From positions 3,630,607 to 3,694,606 of the forward strand of contig CP070811.1 of NCBI GenBank assembly GCA_020343875.1: DNA of 64,000 bases. The letters run 5' to 3'. Shown here one piece after another: positions 27,866 to 34,808 of this stretch (positions are counted from its first letter, which is position 1; each line of letters starts with the position of its first letter). The translations under genes were made by a program, and so were the position numbers. This DNA comes from Anaerolineales bacterium. GTDB taxonomy: Bacteria; Chloroflexota; Anaerolineae; 4572-78; NAK82. The notes below the pieces were generated by a model. It ran no database searches. It saw nothing but the letters and a program-made list of their open reading frames with translations, and was not told the DNA's origin.

Positions 27866-28396
27866 TTATAAAGAATGGGTCTCTGAGTGATCTTTGGTAG
27901 CGTTTGAATAGCGTTCCATAAATGTTTCAATGGGCGACTTGCGAGGCGCGCTATGCCCTTTGTCAGCCAAATCAGCTTCGGACTCGGCCGCCAGATAGTT
28001 CAGCACATCCGCAAAACGCAAAACAGCCGCCGGCCAGCTCATACCGCCTGCGTGGTGCATCAAATAGATCTCACGCACCCCTCGATCGAGCATAATCTGG
28101 ACGGCAGCCGGGGCAGGTATATCGGGAGGGACTTCGGGGATGTCGGACCGCATCACGTCAGCCACGGTCAGGCTCATAAGTTCATCCATATCTACCCCTG
28201 ACCTACCATACACAGCCACGGCCTCGCGCCGGCTGAACATGCCCACAGCGTGGCCGTGGCCGTCAAGTACAATGAGTGATTCGAGTCTTTCGCGGAGTAG
28301 AGTGCGCACCGCTTCCACAAGAAGCGTATCGGCCTGGCAGGTCATGACTCCGATGTGCATCAAATCACGCACCAGTTTGGTAGTCACCCAGCTCAC
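27866..28396 (-). CDS. CBS-pair protein in the acetyl-CoA synthase operon (second of two)
   Basis: 176 residues made of two CBS motifs (about 5-60 and 80-140), ending in a short hydrophilic tail. Such pairs bind adenine nucleotides and act as energy sensors. It begins in a GTGA overlap with the preceding CBS gene (an alternative GTG lies three codons in) and is followed directly by acsD. The likely role is regulation of the pathway by AMP/ATP, inferred from family and position. Confidence 0.85.
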   Translation of the reverse strand: MSWVTTKLVRDLMHIGVMTCQADTLLVEAVRTLLRERLESLIVLDGHGHAVGMFSRREAVAVYGRSGVDMDELMSLTVADVMRSDIPEVPPDIPAPAAVQIMLDRGVREIYLMHHAGGMSWPAAVLRFADVLNYLAAESEADLADKGHSAPRKSPIETFMERYSNATKDHSETHSL

Positions 28397-28803
28397 TTCC
28401 CCTGCTTCTCAGTAGAGCCAGCCATCTCACGCACTACGTCACTCAACGAAAGCACACCGACTGGCCGATTAGGGGTTCGTCCTCCCTGCACGATAAGCAA
28501 TCGATGGATACGCTTATCAAGCATGATCTGAACCGCGACGTTCAGGGGGATATCACCGCTGATGGTGACGACATCAGGAGTCATGATTTCGTCGGCGGTA
28601 CGATACACCCAATCGCCCTGCACGTAAGCGCGGGCCAAGTCGGTTTGAGAGATAATCCCCTCAGCTCGCCCGCTCTCATCCAAAACAAATATAGCATTGA
28701 TAGCGTACTCACGCAAACGCCGGGCAATGTCACCAGCGCGTTCATCAGCCCAACAGGTAATCACACCCCGGTGCATTACATCGCGGACCAGCTTGTGGCC
28801 CAT
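28393..28803 (-). CDS. CBS-pair protein in the acetyl-CoA synthase operon (first of two)
   Basis: 136 residues consisting of two CBS motifs and little else. The start is set at the ATG at 28803 after AAGGAG; an upstream in-frame start would run into a large hairpin. Both CBS proteins begin with the related phrase LVRD(V/L)MH(R/I)GV, so they are paralogues from a tandem duplication. Confidence 0.86.
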   Translation of the reverse strand: MGHKLVRDVMHRGVITCWADERAGDIARRLREYAINAIFVLDESGRAEGIISQTDLARAYVQGDWVYRTADEIMTPDVVTISGDIPLNVAVQIMLDKRIHRLLIVQGGRTPNRPVGVLSLSDVVREMAGSTEKQGK

Positions 28804-28826
28804 CGTACTCTCCTTACCTCTTGGCA

Positions 28827-28861
28827 CAAGTAGCAGGCAGCTGGCTGCTGCCTGCTACTTG
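28827..28861 (-). promoter_or_regulatory. Perfect 15-base hairpin between acsB and the CBS genes
   Basis: CAAGTAGCAGGCAGC / GCTGCCTGCTACTTG with a 5-base loop. No T run follows on the minus strand. It could protect the upstream acsAB mRNA end, cause partial termination or be a processing site. Confidence 0.55.
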
Positions 28862-28875
28862 TGATCTGTCACCTA
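28834..28875. repeat. Tandem heptamer repeat, six units
   Basis: CAGGCAG, CTGGCTG, CTGCCTG, CTACTTG, TGATCTG, TCACCTA: period 7, overlapping the 15-base hairpin, in the acsB-CBS gap. Confidence 0.6.
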
Positions 28876-28890
28876 GTTCCCCAGCACTGG

Positions 28891-31164
28891 CTAGAACATC
28901 GGGTCCATCATCAGGGCGGGGTGACCGACCCGCTCCAGATGGGCCAGCAACTCTTCTACGTCAGTGCATACAGTTTCATCGGCGATCTTATCGATAAGAT
29001 CTGGATCGCCCTCACGTGCAGCCACCGTCGTAAACTCGTCAGGCATGCTCTGTTTGAGGAAGCTGCTCATCCACACCACCCGCTTGAACCCACCATCGGC
29101 CGAGATGAACTTGGGGCTGGTGAGATAGAATTTGCCCACACCCATCACGCCTGGGCTTTGCAAACCGCCGCCTGCAATGCCAGCCAGGGTGCTGAAGGTC
29201 ATGCCCGCCGGCGTCATGCTGGGATCTTCTCGCGAGACAACCATGACCCCATTGGCCTCAGGTACGACCATGACGATGCACTCGAAGCAACCGCAGGCGG
29301 TCATGGGGTTCTCCATGATGGAGTACATAGTCACTTCCTGAACAGAGCCGTGGGAGGCCTGCCCAGCATACTGATTGGTGCCCTCCCAATAGCCTTTCAG
29401 CTCGTCAATCGCTCGGCCTTTGGTGATGGGCTGGTTGGGGCCAGTCGGGTTTATCTCGAAGCTGGCCTTGCAGTCGAGCCAGTTGTAGGCGCCACACAGG
29501 CCCAACCGCTCAGGGGAGACAATGCAGACGTGATCGGGGGCAAAGCTCTGGCAGAGGGTGCACGAGTAGAACTCATCCACTCGGTCATCGGTCAGATCGG
29601 CCAGTCGCTGGTTGCGGTAGTCGAAGGCAATCCGTGCCTGAGCCAGCCAGTCGGCATGTAATTCAGGATCACTGATGATTTTCACCTGGACTTTGTCAAC
29701 AATGCTGCCGAAGTCAGCGTGGAAGCGGGCGTGCAGAATATCTCCGAAGTGCCGCAGGGTGAAGCCCTTTTCAGCGGCTGTCTTGCTGATACGGATCCAG
29801 GCGATGTCGCGCTGGCCGATGTGCTGGATACCCGAGGCGCCATTGATAAAATAGTGCACCTGGCGCTCCAGCACAGGCTCAAAGTCGAGCTGCATCTTGC
29901 GGCCTGCGACCTCGATGACGATGCCCACGTCCATTGCGCCGCCGGCCTCCGCTTCGTCGAAGTCAGGGCCAATAACCTCGATCTTGCCATCTTCCACTTC
30001 GTCCATCTCGACCATACGCAGGTACTCGAAGGCACGCGAATTTTTGCCCCCAAATTCCACCCGCATATCAGCCCGGCGCACAACCTCACCCTCGAAGGCC
30101 GAACCATAGGGAACCGGTACCGGCACGTCGGCCACCTGCACCTTGACGCCCCGCACTTCAATGGCCTTCTGCACCAGTCGCTCGGCCTTTTGCATATCGT
30201 CCTCGCCCGGGATTTCGTTCCAAGGCATGGAGATGACATGTTCGTAGCTGGTGACGCCCGTGGGCAGGATTTGAGGAATGACGGTATCAGCGATGACCGG
30301 GAAGCCATAGCTAATGGCGCCGGCAGCGGTGGCATATTTCAAATCGTCCACCTCGCCCAAGGCCAACACAAAGGCAAAAACACGCGCCCGGTTATACAGC
30401 AAGATTTCGCGAGATTGGCCACCCTTCATACCCCCAAAGGTCAAAGCCGAACGGGTGGCAAAGCCCAGGGCGTAAATGGCGCTCACGGTGTCGGTGCCAA
30501 AGGGAACAATGTAGGTATCGTAGCCCATCTCCACCCCTTCTTCTTGCAACTGGTGGATAATGGAACGCCCATTGACATTGCCGCACAGGAAAGTCAAAAT
30601 GTTGCGGCGTTGTAACTCGCGCACAATCTTGACAGCGACTTCGTTGCTCTTTGCGCAACCCACAATGGCGGCAAAGCCGGGCATGCGCCCATCCACGAGC
30701 TGGATGCCCCAGCTGCGGAGCTGGATATCGTCTATGGGGCCATTCAGATGCCCATCGCCATTGCTCCCCAGGGCCGGGTAAGCGGTGCCACCGGCCAGTT
30801 CAAATCCGGGAAACCGCTCCGGCTGATGGCCCTGCACAAACCGAACAGCCTCGATAGACTCTTCGGCCAGCAGAGTGGCGATCCCGCTGTCAAGCGTCTC
30901 TCCCAGGTAGGGAGTCCACCTTTGCTTGGACGGAACCGGGTGCAGCATAGACCTGGCCTGCTCCAGCACTGGTACCAGGTCGCCCAAGGTACTTACCTCC
31001 CGACCGGTCAGGCCCAAGATGAGGGGCATGTAGTAGGCCGTATTGGGGAACGCAACCGGCGTTTCGCTGCCCTTTTCGGCGATGGCCTTTTGCAGGAGCG
31101 TCTCGGCCTCGTTGACAATCATGTTCGCGCCAGTGATGGCACGCGTAGCAATATATCGACTCAT
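28891..31164 (-). CDS. acsB: Acetyl-CoA synthase (CODH/ACS alpha subunit)
   Basis: 757 residues, full bacterial length including the N-terminal CODH-docking region. It joins CO, the methyl group and CoA. The A-cluster cysteines are all present at 535, 538, 547, 557, 624 and 626, a constant shift of 29 from the numbering of the Moorella enzyme (506, 509, 518, 528, 595, 597). The CGC motif (624-626) binds the proximal nickel. It follows acsA by 17 bases with an AAGGAGAG site. Confidence 0.98.
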   Translation of the reverse strand: MSRYIATRAITGANMIVNEAETLLQKAIAEKGSETPVAFPNTAYYMPLILGLTGREVSTLGDLVPVLEQARSMLHPVPSKQRWTPYLGETLDSGIATLLAEESIEAVRFVQGHQPERFPGFELAGGTAYPALGSNGDGHLNGPIDDIQLRSWGIQLVDGRMPGFAAIVGCAKSNEVAVKIVRELQRRNILTFLCGNVNGRSIIHQLQEEGVEMGYDTYIVPFGTDTVSAIYALGFATRSALTFGGMKGGQSREILLYNRARVFAFVLALGEVDDLKYATAAGAISYGFPVIADTVIPQILPTGVTSYEHVISMPWNEIPGEDDMQKAERLVQKAIEVRGVKVQVADVPVPVPYGSAFEGEVVRRADMRVEFGGKNSRAFEYLRMVEMDEVEDGKIEVIGPDFDEAEAGGAMDVGIVIEVAGRKMQLDFEPVLERQVHYFINGASGIQHIGQRDIAWIRISKTAAEKGFTLRHFGDILHARFHADFGSIVDKVQVKIISDPELHADWLAQARIAFDYRNQRLADLTDDRVDEFYSCTLCQSFAPDHVCIVSPERLGLCGAYNWLDCKASFEINPTGPNQPITKGRAIDELKGYWEGTNQYAGQASHGSVQEVTMYSIMENPMTACGCFECIVMVVPEANGVMVVSREDPSMTPAGMTFSTLAGIAGGGLQSPGVMGVGKFYLTSPKFISADGGFKRVVWMSSFLKQSMPDEFTTVAAREGDPDLIDKIADETVCTDVEELLAHLERVGHPALMMDPMF

Positions 31165-31181
31165 TGTGCTTCTCTCCTTGT

Positions 31182-33170
31182 TTAGACCATTTCACCGTAC
31201 AGGGCAGCCTGTCGCTCGGCGAAGGGCAGTTCTACCAGTTCCAGCATGCGTGCGTCGCCGCTCTTACCCCACTTGCTGGCGTCGTATTTGGGGAGCTTAA
31301 GAGCTTCACGCCGCTCGTCGATGTGAGCCAGGGTATTCTGCAAGATTTCATCGGGGTCGGTGATGAACTCCAGGCGGCCGCCAAACTTGTCGCGCCAGCC
31401 TTCGCTGATGAGGCGGCTGACTTCCTCGCTCCCTTTGACCGGGTTGGTGGTACCCATAATCACATACGCGCCCGAAGCAGCCGCATAAGTAGCAATCGCC
31501 ATGGCCTTTTCACTCATCCACTCGGGTGCCATGCCGACCGCAGGTATGTCGCTGATGTCGTCACCCAAGCCGCCTTCACTGGCCATTTGGCTCAACACGG
31601 TCAGGATACGGCTGTTATCCACGCAGGAACCCATATGCAGCACGGGGGGCATACCTACAGCCTCGCACACCTCACGCAAGCCAGGGCCTGCATATTCCAG
31701 GGCCGCCTCACCCAGTAGATAGCCTTCCTTGGCGCTGGCAATTGCGCCGCAGCCAGTCTGTACCACCAACACATCATTCTTGAGGAACTCTGTGACCAGG
31801 TATCGGTGCTGCCAGTCCTGAGTCACGCGCGGGTTGTTGCAGCCAATATTGGCAACCACCCCCCGGATACGTCCAGCGGCGATGGCATCGTTGAGCGGCC
31901 GGAAAGAACCTCTCAATACACCGCCCAGGGCATAATTTACATACTCGTGAGAGAAGCCGGCCACCAGATCAGAGCTGACATCGGGGATATGGGTCTCACC
32001 CCGATTGGCGAAGTTGTCAATGGCCCGGCGCACGATTTGCCTGGCGATTTGCATGGCATGGTGCTCATCGAACTCTATGTGGGTGGCGCCGCTGATTTTC
32101 ACCTTGGGAGAAGTGGTGATCACCTCGGTATGGAACTTCTCGGACAGCGGAACCAGGGCCTGCATGATGCACTGCACGTCCACCACCATAGCCTCGACGG
32201 CGCCGGTCAGGATAGCCAACTCCTGGTGCAAGAAGTTGCCGGCGCTGGGTACCCCCTGGCGCACCAGCGTCTCGTTGGAAGTGCAGCAGATACCAGCCAA
32301 GTTGATGCCCTTGGCTCCCTTGCTGCTGGCATACTCAAGCAACTCCGGGTCGCCAGTGGCAGCCAGAATCATCTCGCTCAGAGTAGGCTCGTGGCCGTGG
32401 ACAACAATATTAACTTCGTCATGCTTGAGAACGCCCAGGTTTGCCTGCCCAACCAGCGGGCTGGGGGTGCCAAAGAGCACATCCGAGATGTCGGTGGCCA
32501 GCATGCTCCCGGCCCAACCATCTGAAAGGGCGCATCGGATAGCAGCATCCAAGATGTGATCAGGCTCCTGGTCATCACCCATGTGAGTCCGGTGCAAAAC
32601 ATCCACTACTTCGCGATCAATGCCACGCGGGACGTAGTTCAATTCTCGCCACAATTTCTGTCGCTTGGCCGGAGCCCGCTTGATATAGGCAACCTCACCG
32701 GTTTGCTGACCGAACTGGGCAATAGCAATGTCAGCCACGTCAGAGGCGATTTCTTCCACCGAGCGACCGTCCACAGGAACGCCCAGCGTCTCGGCCATGC
32801 TGTACAGCTTGTAAGGATCACGCACTTTGTAATCGGAGCCTTTTACGGTGGCAGCCGCTTTGAGCGTAAAGGCCATGTCACGTCCGTGGTCGGAGTGAGC
32901 CGCCGCGCCAGCAGCCACGGCCCGGGCAAAGTTGCGGGCCACGATCGTTTCTACGGTGGCACCACACACGCCAACCTGGCCCTCTTTCACCACTCGGCAG
33001 GGTCCCATAAAGCAGTTCTTGCAGCAGAGGCCGTCGGCCCCAATCGGGCAAGGTGACATGGTATCGGCCCGGCTAAAGGCAGTGCTCAAACCAGATTCCT
33101 CGGCTAGCTTCAGCATCTGAATGGCAGCCGGGTCTGCGCTACGCTCCTCAGGTGTTCGTGCTCTAGGCAT
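31182..33170 (-). CDS. acsA: Carbon monoxide dehydrogenase catalytic subunit (CODH/ACS beta)
   Basis: 662 residues. Interconverts CO2 and CO at the Ni-Fe-S C-cluster. Visible: the B/D-cluster cysteines at 41, 49, 50, 53, 58 and 69 (SPCPIG...CCKNCFMGPCR), the C-cluster His in VVHGHEPTL, and Cys in GICCTSNE, VQCIMQ, NIGCNNP, TGCGAIASAKE and MGSCVDNSR. Length and adjacency to acsB mark it as the ACS-associated form. Confidence 0.98.
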   Translation of the reverse strand: MPRARTPEERSADPAAIQMLKLAEESGLSTAFSRADTMSPCPIGADGLCCKNCFMGPCRVVKEGQVGVCGATVETIVARNFARAVAAGAAAHSDHGRDMAFTLKAAATVKGSDYKVRDPYKLYSMAETLGVPVDGRSVEEIASDVADIAIAQFGQQTGEVAYIKRAPAKRQKLWRELNYVPRGIDREVVDVLHRTHMGDDQEPDHILDAAIRCALSDGWAGSMLATDISDVLFGTPSPLVGQANLGVLKHDEVNIVVHGHEPTLSEMILAATGDPELLEYASSKGAKGINLAGICCTSNETLVRQGVPSAGNFLHQELAILTGAVEAMVVDVQCIMQALVPLSEKFHTEVITTSPKVKISGATHIEFDEHHAMQIARQIVRRAIDNFANRGETHIPDVSSDLVAGFSHEYVNYALGGVLRGSFRPLNDAIAAGRIRGVVANIGCNNPRVTQDWQHRYLVTEFLKNDVLVVQTGCGAIASAKEGYLLGEAALEYAGPGLREVCEAVGMPPVLHMGSCVDNSRILTVLSQMASEGGLGDDISDIPAVGMAPEWMSEKAMAIATYAAASGAYVIMGTTNPVKGSEEVSRLISEGWRDKFGGRLEFITDPDEILQNTLAHIDERREALKLPKYDASKWGKSGDARMLELVELPFAERQAALYGEMV

Positions 33171-33183
33171 AATAAGTACTCCT

Positions 33184-33195
33184 TTACTATAGTAA
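33184..33195. promoter_or_regulatory. 12-base palindrome before acsA
   Basis: TTACTATAGTAA is a perfect palindrome next to the acsA ribosome site and 32 bases after the HTH-HMA regulator's stop codon. On the minus strand it also contains TATAGT, a possible -10, but no -35 at suitable spacing was found. A candidate operator. Confidence 0.35.
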
Positions 33196-33226
33196 GTGCC
33201 CTTCTTTTCTCACCGGGCAACTATCC

Positions 33227-33769
33227 CTAATAACGTCGGAATTCCCCACTCAATTTCAAATCCACCTGGTTGGTCTTGGTCACTCGAACGCCAAGCGCAT
33301 TCCAGGCCGGGTCCTTGGCATTGGGCAGCGGGGAAGGCGAAGAGAAGATAGCCCCGTTGCCCGCTTGATACCCTGCCTGTTCAAGTATGCGGTTGATGTC
33401 GTCAACCGAGATAGCTGACGGTTCGTACGCCACCTGAACCTGCCGCCAAGCCGAGCTGGCCCACACTTCCTCCACCCCCGGCACCGCCAGCAGCGCCTGG
33501 CGCACGGCGATCACGTGATGATCAGCATACATCGAAGGAACATCAAAAAGCGCGTTTTCCATATCTGTCTCCTTTTTAATCAGCTGTTGAGCTAGTGCCA
33601 TCACGGCTTTGGCTTCGTAACGACGGTGTCCTCCCAAAGTCTTGACCGAAGGAAGTTTGCCTGCCTCGGCCCAACGCGCAACCGTGCTGGGAGACACCTG
33701 AAAAATCTCCGCCACTTCGGCACGCGTTAGAAGACGGGCACCAGAATCTTTCAGTATGTTCATAGGCAT
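33227..33769 (-). CDS. MerR/excisionase-type HTH regulator fused to a heavy-metal-associated-like domain
   Basis: 180 residues from the ATG at 33769 (GAGGGGGAG site; upstream in-frame codons are the tandem-repeat leader). Residues 12-60 form a winged-helix HTH (LTRAEVAEIFQVSPSTVARW...GGHRRY) like BldC/excisionase-type MerR relatives. Residues 80-135 have the HMA ferredoxin-like pattern (HHVIAVRQALLAVPGVEEV...ILEQAGY), but the metal-binding CXXC is missing; MYADHH occupies that site. It lies 56 bases upstream of acsA in the same direction, so it is a strong candidate regulator of the acetyl-CoA pathway operon. Ligand unknown. Confidence 0.8.
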   Translation of the reverse strand: MPMNILKDSGARLLTRAEVAEIFQVSPSTVARWAEAGKLPSVKTLGGHRRYEAKAVMALAQQLIKKETDMENALFDVPSMYADHHVIAVRQALLAVPGVEEVWASSAWRQVQVAYEPSAISVDDINRILEQAGYQAGNGAIFSSPSPLPNAKDPAWNALGVRVTKTNQVDLKLSGEFRRY

Positions 33770-33840
33770 TTTTGCTCCCCCTCGGCGACAAAGACACACG
33801 CCTTGCCCGTCATCATTGGCAGGTGGCGTGTGCAATTCTT

Positions 33841-33863
33841 GCGCGTTTTGCGCGTTTTGCGCG
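33841..33863. repeat. Direct 9-base repeat in the leader of the HTH-HMA gene
   Basis: Two copies of GCGCGTTTT and a partial third, about 70 bases upstream of the regulator's start. Confidence 0.6.
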
Positions 33864-33926
33864 CTACGCACACTAATATACCCCACATTTGGCCGGGGAA
33901 AAAGATGCAGATTGCCTATATTTACT

Positions 33927-33940
33927 AGTGCATGTGCACT
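33927..33940. promoter_or_regulatory. Perfect dyad AGTGCA-TG-TGCACT upstream of the HTH-HMA gene
   Basis: A 14-base inverted repeat in the 229-base gap between the PAS-LuxR gene and the HTH-HMA gene. Its position upstream of a regulator and an AT-rich stretch (TATATT on the minus strand near 33878) suggests an operator, possibly for the LuxR-type or HTH-HMA protein. Confidence 0.4.
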
Positions 33941-33998
33941 ATCTTTCTAGCGGCTATCCAAAGCAGTGTAGATTGGGATAGGACATGGGAAGCTCACA

Positions 33999-34661
33999 TC
34001 AGACAAGTCCATGTTCATAAGCGTAGGATACCGCTTCCAGCCGACTATGAACATGAAGCTTGTAGAGGATGTTTTGAACGTGGTTGCGCACGGTCGAAGG
34101 ACTGATTGATAGAGACTGAGCTATGTCGGAAGTGCTCAGTCCTTGCGCCAGGAGGGACAGCACCTCCCGTTCGCGATTTGTCAGATCTTGTGCCAGAGAC
34201 TTTGACGGCCCAGAGGAAACAGCCTGAGGAAAGCTGCCACTCCGCAGCCCTCTAGCAGCGTCCATCACTTGACGCGTGAATTGCTCGCTCTGCTTCTGTT
34301 GTGTGGCGTCACGAAACAGGTGGACGACCAAGAGGTTCGTATCATCGGAGGTGGAGCAAGCCAGGATGCTGACGTTGATCCAACGGGTTTCACCAGACTT
34401 GGTATGAGCACAGGTATCATAACTGGTCACCGGGCTCCTGGTGAAGGCAGTGGACGCCACGTAGCAGTGGTGACGGCATATCACCTGCCCCTCGTCGTCG
34501 CGCCCGGCCAGCACTTCGTGGCACGCCCGGCCCAGCACCTCTTCAGGTGTATATCCCAAGATCTCCTGCGCAGCACGGTTCCAATAGACGATACGTTGGT
34601 CTTCGTCTATGGCAAATGCTCCGTCAGCCGCCCCATCCAGGGCCTGAAACAAGCTATCCAT
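33999..34661 (-). CDS. PAS-LuxR transcriptional regulator with Cys/His-rich PAS domain
   Basis: 220 residues. The PAS domain (about 5-120) contains Cys47, His48, Cys62, His64, His65, Cys66, Cys84 and Cys102, including the phrase GRACHEVLAGRD and CRHHC seen in a widespread PAS subfamily; the cysteines may bind a metal or cofactor for redox sensing. The LuxR HTH is at 155-215 (LTNREREVLSLLAQG...STVRNHVQNILYKL). It has no membrane segment. Placed between the AOR-like gene and the CODH/ACS block, it probably tunes one or both. Confidence 0.88.
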   Translation of the reverse strand: MDSLFQALDGAADGAFAIDEDQRIVYWNRAAQEILGYTPEEVLGRACHEVLAGRDDEGQVICRHHCYVASTAFTRSPVTSYDTCAHTKSGETRWINVSILACSTSDDTNLLVVHLFRDATQQKQSEQFTRQVMDAARGLRSGSFPQAVSSGPSKSLAQDLTNREREVLSLLAQGLSTSDIAQSLSISPSTVRNHVQNILYKLHVHSRLEAVSYAYEHGLV

Positions 34662-34808
34662 CGCTGCATCTCCAGCCTAATTTGCTCATAATCCGTTCAG
34701 GTGCGCCCCAGATTTGGGAAATCGGCACAGACCTGGGCGGGATACGAGGGCAGCGCCCCACGCCCGCTTGTGCTTTCCCAATTCTTGGGATGCACCCATC
34801 CGTCCTGG

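Noticed and set aside
29719..30615. 298-codon open frame on the plus strand
   Set aside because: Antisense to acsB, whose catalytic cysteines are all in place.
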